Under the pieces are notes generated by a model, which was given only the letters and a program-made list of their open reading frames with translations, was not told where the DNA came from and ran no database searches. From Dimargaris cristalligena (taxonomy: Eukaryota; Kickxellomycota; Dimargaritomycetes; Dimargaritales; Dimargaritaceae), in the NCBI GenBank assembly GCA_027576995.1, contig JANBQC010000232.1, positions 1 through 36,388 of the forward strand: a stretch of 36,388 nt of DNA. Reading direction: 5' to 3'. The position numbers were made by a program, and so were the translations under genes. Each line of letters begins with the position of its first letter. The first letter of the stretch is position 1. This document shows, piece after piece, positions 20,267 to 29,302 of the stretch.

Positions 20267-22870
20267 TTAATAGGGCGAGTAGACCACGCTCGATTGGGAT
20301 CGGAGCGCCTTGGTCGGCGTTTGCAGTACCTTCTGGGGCGTACCCAGCTGCTTCTTCGTCACCATGGTCACGTCCTGGGGCAACGCCACCACCACGGCCT
20401 TACTGCGTCCGTACCGGAAATTGTCGGCCACCACATCGTCCGTGTATTTCTTAATCTGGTAGCCGTAGGGCCGACCCTGCAGGACCCGCCAGAAATTCCA
20501 GGTGATCACGTACGGCCCGGTACTGGACACGATCCGGCGCTCCTTATTATTAGTGCTAGTTGTGTCAAAGTGTGCCGGTGTGAAGGACACGGCGGTCCCC
20601 ATATATGCCACGTGTTTGGGATCCAATTGCAGTTTCACCGGCGGGCGGCGATCCTGCACGGGAATAGACCGCTGGAACCCTGTCGTTAGGGGGATGGAGG
20701 AAGCTGTTGAAGCGTCACCCCCCTTGGCATCGTTGCGGGTGATTACCGTATCGATTAGCAGTAGGTACGTCTGGCACGTAGCCACCACAAAACGCCCGTC
20801 GGCCGTTACATCGATGCCCAAGATGGGGTCGCCCATGGCCGGCAGCAGCGTCTTGGCATTCTGGCCTAGTTTAGTGATCAGTCGGATATCGCCCTTATCG
20901 CTTCCCACCGCCAAGTTACCCGCCGCCGTTGTCGCGACGCAGCGGAACCGGTTCTTGGTGAAGTACTCTTTATGCTCCGTGTCGACCAGTTTCGTCCCGG
21001 CGAGGCGGGGATCGATACGGAATAGGGAGTTCCCCGATAACCCCACCAGCGTCTGTTCGCCCGTCATTTGTGAGAATTTGGCCGACGGGGCGATACCGGT
21101 GGTCGGGACCAGGTCGTGGACGTGCCAGTCCTCCACTACCCGGCCGCGCTCGAGGTCCATGCGGTAGAGGTGGCTGGGATCGGACTTGTCCATGATAATC
21201 AGCGAGGAATCCTCCTCGTGCAGGAGTACTTTGCTGGGGTCCAGGGTCCGGCCGGTCGTGCTTTCCAGTCCGGCGATGGTGGTGTCGAACTCCAGACCGT
21301 CGTCGTCGGTGTGACGGAAGACACCAATCTTGTTACCCCGTACTACGAAGGAGCGGTCGTGTTTGTAGCCAACCGCTAGGAGGCTATTCTTGGTCTTGGT
21401 GCGTGGCCCAAGAGCGGAATCGCGGTGATGCTGCAGCTTGCCGGTCCGCTTGGGGGGCCGTGGGTTACGGTGGTGGCTGTCGTCATCGTAGACGTCATCA
21501 TCATCCTCGTCGGTTTCGGATTCTTCCTCACTGGTGGTTTCCTCTTCAGTTGCTTCGTCTTGGCTGGTCTCGTCTTCGCTTTCGGACTCGGATTGGAATG
21601 GGTCCAGCAGTTTGGATTCGGGAACCTCGCCCAGGGCGGAGTGGGCTGAAGAGGCGGTTGATGCCGAGTCGCTTGCCTTGTCCGCATCGGATAGTCGGAG
21701 TTTCCCTTCGAGGTAGTCGGCCAGGGCGTTATCTAGGAGGTTTGCCTGGCCCAGGTAGGCCTGGTTACTCGGGGTCACTTTACTAAATGCCTCCTGGTTA
21801 GAGGATTCGTACAGGGACTGAGTAAAGTGTTTATTAAATTCATGAAGGGTGGCCACATTAGGGAAACGCACCGACCAAGTATACACAAAGTTCTGCTCGT
21901 CGTAGTAGCACCAGATGAAGGAGCAGGTCTCGAGGTTAATGGCGGCATTCATGTTGGAGGACACGGGCTGGGTCACGAAGTCCCGGTGGGCGTCGTGCAC
22001 CCACAGCCAGTACGAGAATGTGGCGTCCTGGGTCAGGGCAATGACACACTGCTCGCACTGACTAACGAAGGCCTCGGATTCGGGGTGGAACAGGTACAGT
22101 TCGACGGGGGATTGGTAAACCACGGGTCCCTTGGTGGAATCGGCCGGGATATCCTCCTCTTTGGTCTCTGCCAATTCATCGCCTGTTTTAAACTCGTCCG
22201 CCTCGGAATCACAGTCGGACTCCGCCGACTGGTCATCGAAGCCATCGGATTCCGACTCCTCAGAGTCTTGGCTCACCACCACCAGGCGCGGAGACCGGGT
22301 CCGGGGCGGCGAGGGGGGCGGGTGGGTTAGCGTCCGGAGAAATTCGGGGGCCGCCACCTTGTGACTCTGCTTATGGACGTATTCGTAGAGACACTGCTGG
22401 AGCACCCGTTCCAAATCTTCGGCAAGGGCACAGTTACGCGCCCGGGTACCGCCCACGTCCAGCTCGAACAAAAAGGCCTCTTCGGGATCACCTTTGGGGT
22501 CGACCCATTTCAGAGCGGGGAGGTGGTCGACGGTGACCATATGAAGACCCAGGTCCGGGGCAATGAGCCAGGCGAATTCGTCTTCGGGCCCATTGTTGTC
22601 GTCGTTGTCCGTGCCCGGTTGGGAACTAGCGTCGGCGCGGTTCAATTCGACTTCGCCTTCGTCGTAGACGCGGGATACGACCAGCTGGTACTGATACGGG
22701 GTGGAGGTGCGACAAACCGCCAGGCGGGCGTCATTGAAGAGGCATTCCTGGGGACCTTGGGCCAAATGGCGGGGGCGGGTCAGATAAAAGCGGCCGGCTG
22801 GTATGACTAGCTTTTCGACATTGTCGGAGTCGCCCCAGATGGCCTGACGGAGGGCCTGGAAGTTAAACAT
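20267..22870 (-). CDS. VID27: VID27 family protein (vacuolar import and degradation)
   Basis: An 867-aa single exon. The N-terminus (AIWGDSDNVEKLVIPAGRFYL, ECLFNDARLAVCRTSTPYQY and QLVVSRVYDEGE) matches the conserved VID27 N-terminal domain. A PH-like middle region spans about 245-365 and contains SPVELYLFHPESEAFVSQCE and SFIWCYYDEQNFVYTWSVRF. A strongly acidic tract with DEDDDDVYDDD lies at about 425-470. The C-terminal beta-propeller-like VID27 domain covers about 490-850, with DRSFVVRGNKIGVFRHTDDD, GNLAVGSDKGDIRL, GADGRF-type turns and TGPYVITWNFWRVLQGR. In yeast the gene was named for a role in vacuole import and degradation of gluconeogenic enzymes; the biochemical function is unclear. 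Length and domain order match the family. The start codon is preceded almost directly by a run of ten C on the coding strand. Confidence 0.93.
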   Translation of the reverse strand: MFNFQALRQAIWGDSDNVEKLVIPAGRFYLTRPRHLAQGPQECLFNDARLAVCRTSTPYQYQLVVSRVYDEGEVELNRADASSQPGTDNDDNNGPEDEFAWLIAPDLGLHMVTVDHLPALKWVDPKGDPEEAFLFELDVGGTRARNCALAEDLERVLQQCLYEYVHKQSHKVAAPEFLRTLTHPPPSPPRTRSPRLVVVSQDSEESESDGFDDQSAESDCDSEADEFKTGDELAETKEEDIPADSTKGPVVYQSPVELYLFHPESEAFVSQCEQCVIALTQDATFSYWLWVHDAHRDFVTQPVSSNMNAAINLETCSFIWCYYDEQNFVYTWSVRFPNVATLHEFNKHFTQSLYESSNQEAFSKVTPSNQAYLGQANLLDNALADYLEGKLRLSDADKASDSASTASSAHSALGEVPESKLLDPFQSESESEDETSQDEATEEETTSEEESETDEDDDDVYDDDSHHRNPRPPKRTGKLQHHRDSALGPRTKTKNSLLAVGYKHDRSFVVRGNKIGVFRHTDDDGLEFDTTIAGLESTTGRTLDPSKVLLHEEDSSLIIMDKSDPSHLYRMDLERGRVVEDWHVHDLVPTTGIAPSAKFSQMTGEQTLVGLSGNSLFRIDPRLAGTKLVDTEHKEYFTKNRFRCVATTAAGNLAVGSDKGDIRLITKLGQNAKTLLPAMGDPILGIDVTADGRFVVATCQTYLLLIDTVITRNDAKGGDASTASSIPLTTGFQRSIPVQDRRPPVKLQLDPKHVAYMGTAVSFTPAHFDTTSTNNKERRIVSSTGPYVITWNFWRVLQGRPYGYQIKKYTDDVVADNFRYGRSKAVVVALPQDVTMVTKKQLGTPQKVLQTPTKALRSQSSVVYSPY

Positions 22871-24547
22871 GAGGGGGGGGGGATGTTCAAAAACCCAAGG
22901 ACAGGCTAACTAGAAATACGGTGGGTGAGGGTTTTTTTTTGTTAAAGAAATGGGGGTAATGGTAATGTACGGTGCGGAATGAAGAAGAGAATCCAAGTTT
23001 GATATAGGAGTAAATGGGTAAAAGTCGGAAAGCTCTTCAGCCTTCCGGCTGTGCGGTAATTAATGATTACATTTGATATTCATGCAGCCTGCTTCAGCCA
23101 TTCTAGGGCTTGGCCTGGTGTGGGCTCCAAGGCCTTTATTGCAGCTAGCCTACCTGCTGATGATTATTTATTGATAGATCGGGCTCAAAATAATTGTCGA
23201 AGCCAAATCAAAACATCTTCCTCCCGCCGGGTACTATTCCACCCAATCAGAGCTGGTCTGGGCAAACGGCTCCCCCCTTCTAAGAAGAGCTGCCGCAGTC
23301 AATGTAAGGGAGCCTAAATAATAGGCTGGATGGAGAGCCATTGTATATTTCAACCCTTATCTTTTGGAGGAGCAAGGATCAGGGTACTCTATGAGGGAGG
23401 AGCCTCCCCTATTACTGATCAACAGGCTGCTTACTACTTACCGTGTTTAAACGAAAAGAGGGGCCTTGGGAAATAGCCAAGTCTGTCCATTTGGCTGGGG
23501 CGAGCTCGTATCTCTCCCCCCTCTCTTAATTTGTCAGCGTCGCCAACCTGGTTCGGGTAGTTATAGGTATACTGGTGCTGCTCCCAAGGAGCTTGGCTTC
23601 CCATAAGTATGACCACCCATCGCATATACGTTATGAGGAGATATTTCAACCCACCGGTTCTAAAATAAAGGTATCATACACTTGTGGTTAATAATAGGCC
23701 TGGGTATACTGCCTACCCTGAACCTCTGTAATACTAGCCGTAACCCCGCATCGGGGTGGCATGGGGCCTAACTTTCATTTCGCAGTGACATTGGTAATTG
23801 GTAGCTGTTTAATGGGTCCCAAGTAATTGAAAGTTGGCAGTCACGTAAGTACGGAAATGAGTTTATCCAGAAATAAACCAGCAAACGGGAATATCAATAA
23901 AATTTGGGGAAGATCTTATCGCAGGTAAGGGATGGGGGTTTTAGATGCGATAGCCATTATATTCCTTCGGCTACCCCCTACCAACAGATATTATTAGCCA
24001 TGTCCGTTCTAAACCATTTATGACTGCTGTACCCCATTTCACTCCACCCCGCTCTAGCCAGCTGCGCCAGTTTCCCCACTATATCCCTCAAGGTGACACC
24101 AAACTGCGGCCTTTAGCGGGTATATTCGGTTCGACTAGGCAGAGGCCATGGGAAGAAACGGATAGGGGAATACGCAACTTTCATCCGGACTGGGCCAATA
24201 CTACGGTCCTACACGTGGTGTGGTGGCCCAAATACGGGGCAGCAAGGGCCCCCACAGACCTTGGGTGGGCCCGGCCTGTCCCTTGGTCTCATATGGGAAA
24301 CATGGTTTGAAAATACCCGAAGAAACTGCTGCTGCATCATCGGTAGGGGCCTAAGAAAACACGGGACAATTTGTGTGGTTCCAATCACAACTGTATTGCT
24401 CTACTGGCCAAAGGGGAGAGGGCAGAGTGGTACCACTTTCAACTATACCCGCAGAGTAGTACCAAGCCGGGTGAGGTATACGCCGGCAACAGTCGAGGTG
24501 TTAGTTCGGACCAGTGACAGCGTCATCTGAAACCCCCCGAATCTATC

Positions 24548-24576
24548 CGCTCCGACTGAATCCGTTACTCGGAGCG
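24548..24576. repeat. inverted repeat with 13-base loop
   Basis: CGCTCCGA (24548-24555) and TCGGAGCG (24569-24576) are exact complements with a 13-base spacer. It is a GC-rich potential stem-loop in gene-free DNA; function is unknown and chance is possible. Confidence 0.5.
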
Positions 24577-25848
24577 AGGCAAAACCCCTGGGTTATTATT
24601 ATACACCCGGCTATAGGTGTTACCTTCTTACCACTCCCTAATTTCAAATGACCGCTCCAGTGGAGCCACACCCCTTCCCCCACTTTACACTCACTCATAC
24701 CCTGTTGTTGTACACTTTAGATACCTAACCAATAGCCAAGATCGATGTGCGAGCAAATTAGAACGAGGAGGTGCGTTCTACTTTTTTTGGCAATCCTTTG
24801 AATTTTCGAGATCCCCTTTCTCTACAGTAGTTTAGGTATTGCTAATGTTCTAAAAGCCAATTTATCACCTCATTATTGTCATTGACAAACTATTCTTGTG
24901 CTCCCGTTCATCCGGCGGATGCACCCTACCGTAAGTCTCTTCCGATTGCGCCCTCTCTCTCTCTATTTCCGTCCCTTCGCATACGTCCTCGCTCCCTTTG
25001 CAGTATCCCGCTCTCCTCCCCATTTTGCCTACAGCATTGACTGGCCAGCCACACTAGGCAACGCTTCCCTTGCCAGAGCGATTTTCACACCCACTGGATT
25101 TTTGTGCGCCCCTACTTCGGCGTTTTCCTCCATCGCTAGCCCTGATAGCTTACTTGGGATTGACAGCCGGCCACCACCGTGTAAGGATTTCTCCCCGCCC
25201 TTTCTTTTCCTCCTCCTCCCCTTCCCGACCAGTCAAGGGGGCGCCCAACCCGGTGGTCGTGGAAGGTCGATACAGAACCCACCTCCTAGTTTATCCCAGT
25301 TTATGGACCGCCTATCGGTGCACCACCATCACCAATGAGGACGCGCTACACCGCCTTCGTGACCATCCTCTCTACCAACCACTGCCAAAGTATAAATACT
25401 CCGCATACCCACGCCAATCTATCTTCATTTTTTTGAATAATCATCTCTCCATTCGTTCGAATATATTGCGACCATCTCTCTTGGGCTCGCACCACTAAGG
25501 TAAATGACCCTTTCGGGTATTCTACTATCATTAGCTGTCCCCCAGAAGCGCATGCCAATTTTTCGGGGACCGTCGTCGACATTGACTGGCTGAACAGTCC
25601 GCTCGTTCACCAGTGGTTCGGATGCCCACCACTCATAGCCGTTCACCGTGACTTTCTTTCGCACTGACTAATAAGCATCGCTATTCCTTTGCCTACTTTG
25701 CTTTGCACATGACCCCCCTATATTTTATTTCATATTCCCTCTCAAACGTACAACCCAACATACCCCTCTCTCCACTTTCCACCAATGGCCCGTGTGTGTT
25801 TTCCCACCCTATCATACACCATTATCTACAAAACTCTACTTGTCGCAC

Positions 25849-25856
25849 TATAAAAA
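25849..25856 (+). promoter_or_regulatory. TATA box of the aquaglyceroporin gene
   Basis: TATAAAAA lies 132 bases before the aquaporin ATG, followed by a pyrimidine-rich leader without an ATG. A start of transcription about 30 bases downstream would give a leader of roughly 100 bases, a usual size. Confidence 0.45.
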
Positions 25857-25980
25857 CCCGACTCCCTCACTCCCCCCCTGAATAACACCAGATTTACTAG
25901 CCTCACCTCAGCGCTTCTTTAATTACACCACAGTAATCCCTGTTTTTATTTTATTTTATTACCTGACTCCCTCATCCACT

Positions 25981-27222
25981 ATGAGCAAACAGTATGCCCC
26001 CGTTGGCCACGATGGCCCCGATCGCGGCATGATGTCCCCTCCCCTGCCCGCCCATACCCACGACGCGTCGCCCAACCAGGCCACTTTCCCCCGCCAGCGT
26101 CGCCCGTCCTACCCCGGCCAGCAACCCCCCACTCCGAACTACCCGAATGCCCCCCCCGGCCTCGTCCAAGAGAACCCCGAGTCGGTTGCTATTGACCTGG
26201 GCCGCTCCACGCTCAACAAGTGGCAGCCCGGCGATACCACGGTATCTAATGGCGGCGGTGCGCCCTATTATGGCGACGCAGGAGATCACGAGGGAACGGT
26301 ATTCAATACCACGGGCGCCAACTCCCCCCCGCTTCCTCCAGCTGAAATCGGGGAAAAGCGGAAACGCGATTTCATGGAACACCGCCAATCCCGCAACAAC
26401 TCCGTCTACAGCATTTCGTTGGCCCTCGGCGAACAATCCCGCTGGCGCCGCATTCGCTACCACTACCGGGAATACTTGGCTGAGTTCCTCGGTACCTATG
26501 TCATGGTCCTGCTGGGTCTGGGGGTCATTATCTGTTCCGCCCTGAACGTGGAAGCTAAATTCCAGGCCTGGTCCCTCATTTCCCTCGGTTGGGCGTTCGC
26601 GATCATGACCGGTCTGTTCGTCTCCCAGGGTGTGTCCGGAGGTCACTTGAACCCGGCCGTAACCCTGGCGTTTGCCGCCTGGCGTAAATTCCCCTGGCGC
26701 AAAGTACCCGGCTACTGGTTCGCCCAACTGCTCGCGGCCTTCGTCGCCGCCGGTACTCTCCATTTACTCTTTTTGCAGTCGCTGGACGTGTATTCGGGTG
26801 ACCGCCGGGACGTTACCGGCCCGTTTGCCACCGCCAGCTTCTTCGTGACCTTCCCCATTACCGTTGTCAACAACGGTACCGCCTTTTTATCGGAAGCCTT
26901 GGGTACTTTCCTGCTGGTTCTGGTCGCTTTCGGTGTCACTGACCGTCACAACGTGCCTCCCGTGGGTTGGGGCCCATTGGCGCTTGGTCTAACTGTTACC
27001 GGTATTTTAATGTCCATTACTTTCCAGGCCGGTGGTGCGCTCAATCCCGCCCGTGACTTGGGTCCCCGTCTCTACCTGCTGGCCGCCGGCTGGGGAGTGG
27101 AAACCTTCCAGGCCCACAGCCACTACTTCTATGTGCCTATTGTCGCTCCCTGCGTGGGCGCAGTCCTGGGTGGCTTCGTTTACGATTTATTGATCATTTC
27201 GTCCGTTCGCAAGGACATTTAG
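25981..27222 (+). CDS. aquaglyceroporin (MIP family channel)
   Basis: A 413-aa single exon. A hydrophilic N-terminal tail of about 155 residues is rich in Pro, Gly and Asn. The channel domain then runs from about residue 160 (YHYREYLAEFLGTYVMVLLG) to about 405, with six membrane helices and two half-helices. The first pore motif is SGGHLNPAVTLA (about 219-230) and the second is GGALNPARDLGPR (about 349-361). The Asp after NPAR is the mark of glycerol-conducting members as opposed to strict water channels; the following helices contain AAGWGVETF as in GlpF-like proteins. The protein should sit in the plasma or vacuolar membrane and pass glycerol, water or other small solutes, with the tail a likely gating or phosphorylation region. 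Substrate range is inferred from motif only. Confidence 0.93.
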   Translation: MSKQYAPVGHDGPDRGMMSPPLPAHTHDASPNQATFPRQRRPSYPGQQPPTPNYPNAPPGLVQENPESVAIDLGRSTLNKWQPGDTTVSNGGGAPYYGDAGDHEGTVFNTTGANSPPLPPAEIGEKRKRDFMEHRQSRNNSVYSISLALGEQSRWRRIRYHYREYLAEFLGTYVMVLLGLGVIICSALNVEAKFQAWSLISLGWAFAIMTGLFVSQGVSGGHLNPAVTLAFAAWRKFPWRKVPGYWFAQLLAAFVAAGTLHLLFLQSLDVYSGDRRDVTGPFATASFFVTFPITVVNNGTAFLSEALGTFLLVLVAFGVTDRHNVPPVGWGPLALGLTVTGILMSITFQAGGALNPARDLGPRLYLLAAGWGVETFQAHSHYFYVPIVAPCVGAVLGGFVYDLLIISSVRKDI

Positions 27223-29302
27223 AGAGACCTATATATTACGGACATTCTAATTTATCGATCCACTCCGTTGGTTTAGTTTAGTTGGGTTTATATTTTCAGT
27301 ATTACATGTCCTGAATGCTTGGGATCTCTTGTGGGTGCTCTATCGGCTCTTGTCATTACTAGACTTTAATTACTATGTTTCCCATATTACCGATACAGTT
27401 TTTCCCCCACCGGAACCTTGCCGACGGTTTATTATGATCAGTGCACCCCTTCCCTTTTTCTTCTCCTTTCGTTTTCTCTCCTCTTTCTTGGACTTACGAT
27501 ATTACGCCCTGGTCGGTCGAACTGACCGAATAACGGCGCTTTTATATATAGATATATACACACATTCACACATACACACATTATTATTCCCCAAAATTGG
27601 GTGCTTGTTCATTATAATGCCAAAATAAAATAGATATTGAGCAACCGTATTATACCGGTGGATCTGAATGAACATGAATGACTCGGAAGGCGTTGGATGG
27701 GGCGGAATGTACCATTCAGCTCTATAATAGCAGTGCCCCTGTGATTTTTCTTATATCGGGCGGCCCTAGTAAATGATCATACGAACGGCATCATACAATT
27801 GTCACTGCGTGGTCATTGGGTATATATATTACCAATCCTATTTTGCCGAACCAATGCGCTTTCCCCAAAACATGATTTCTCGTAGGGTGAGAACTCCGTT
27901 AAACAATAATTAACGTCAAGGGCCCTGGGAATATCCGGCCGTTGGTGATGCTGCCCTTATTAAAATCGCACCTTCTGACTGACAGCACCCGTTGCGATAA
28001 GCGAGCCAGTAATACCCCCTTAGACTAACTATCGCTAGAATCTATTGGTATGTACCTCGTCGGGGCGATACGTAAGATTCCCGGCGGCTATTCTAACGTC
28101 AGGCTGTGTTTCATTTTAGGAAATCCGGGGCCGGTATTATGTTTTCGAAACTTACCAAATCACCGCTAAGTAAGTAGAGTCCTGCCAGCCTCGAAAGACT
28201 TGCACCATCGAAGCCTCCTCTACCCAACCGGAACCGAATTACAATACCCGTTCCGCAGTAGTCTCTCAGAAACTTTCATTTCTAATGACTATTTTCGCTT
28301 TTTTTAAAAAAAACCCCCCCAAATCACAACCTCCCCAGCTCCTGCTGAAGCACTCCCATCTTCCTCTCTGTAATAGCAACCACATAGATCCAATACCGTG
28401 GTCTAAAAATATCGGATACCACGGCTGATCCTCTGTTTATTATGCGGCTGTTCATTTGGATTAGCTGCCCATCTCGGCTTGCCTTTAGCCGGCATAGCGA
28501 CAAAAGAGTATTAGATATGCCTGGGGGTAGAGCCGGCGCTTATTTAGGGATGATGCTACTCTATAATAGCAGGGTATCTTCCTTTTAGATCATAGGGAAG
28601 TACCCCGGCTCGTGGTCATTTGGCCAATTTCAAATTGAACAGGCTCTTCTCTGGATATGTGCTATTGTTCAATTCTTCAGTGATAGTTTGAGAGACCTTT
28701 CTGGGCCCTTGAATTAATGAGGCTCCGATCATCCCGATGCTGGTAGTCAGCAGTTCAGTGGGGGGGGGGGTTGTGCCACAGCCAATCGTAATAACCCCCG
28801 GGCGTTGCCGTGGCGGTAGGCTATTCAGTATCGACTACATCCCTGGTCGCCCCAAGTCAATATCTCCCCCATATATCTCCCGGCCAAAGTCAGGCCACCA
28901 TGGTCCGATAATAATTCTAGTGATTTATATGTTTGGAGAGGCAGCAGATTGGGAAGGGAGACGGTGGGCAATTTCGTCACACCCAGACAAAGCCAGACTT
29001 AGTGGGTGAGGACCGTGGCGGGACATCGAAACGGCGGATGCTGCGCCTATTCACCAGGTCACTTGGTCCCTCGATTTATTACCGTCTATCCATTATTCGC
29101 CCCAAGGTATTCTGCGGCCTTGGGTTATGGCAGGGTGGGCTTCCTTCAGGCCCCGTCCTATTTCCCTCACTAAACCCGGCATTCTCTAATTGAATTGTAC
29201 TTATTACCCTCCTCATTGTGTTGCCCCTTCTTTCTATTTAGCCCGTTTCTTTTCTATTGTCCCAAGGGACCTCGTGTCCCCTACCTTCTCTTCTTCAACA
29301 TC
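27223..29302. other. intergenic region between aquaporin and WDR7-like gene
   Basis: A 2.1 kb region. The left part is the aquaporin 3' flank, with an AATAAA at 27624-27629 about 400 bases after the stop and a TA/CA simple repeat at 27541-27580. Homopolymer runs lie at 28301-28320 (T, A and C tracts) and 28760-28770 (eleven G). The stretch 29190-29300 is pyrimidine-rich and leads to the WDR7-like start codon. Open frames at 28737-29193 are not recognised as genes. Confidence 0.5.
27541..27580. repeat. TA/CA simple repeat
   Basis: Alternating TATA and CACA units with small interruptions in the aquaporin 3' flank. It is a slippage-prone microsatellite without evident function. Confidence 0.75.

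Larger units (their letters stand above)
22871..25980. other. long divergent intergenic region (VID27 and aquaporin promoters)
   Basis: A 3.1 kb region with no recognised gene. It holds a ten-G run at 22873-22882 beside the VID27 start, an inverted repeat at 24548-24576, and a pyrimidine-rich stretch from about 24900 to 25980 upstream of the aquaporin start with a TATA box at 25849-25856. Small open frames (for example 23063-23317, 24020-24310 and 24898-25498) have no familiar motif, and that at 24898 has no ATG start. Such a long 5' region can hold complex regulation or an upstream non-coding transcript, but none can be shown here. Confidence 0.5.

Noticed and set aside
24124..24140. GGTTCGACTAGG, resembling a tRNA B box
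   Set aside because: No acceptor stem, A box or cloverleaf could be formed around it. No tRNA is supported anywhere in the window.
24898..25498. Overlapping Pro/Ser/Phe-rich frames upstream of the aquaporin gene
   Set aside because: The 24898 frame lacks an ATG, the composition reflects pyrimidine-rich promoter DNA, and no motif is present.
25972..26763. 263-codon frame antisense to the aquaporin gene
   Set aside because: It is a shadow of the GC-rich codon pattern of the real gene: Gly/Arg/Val-rich, no motif and no ATG context.
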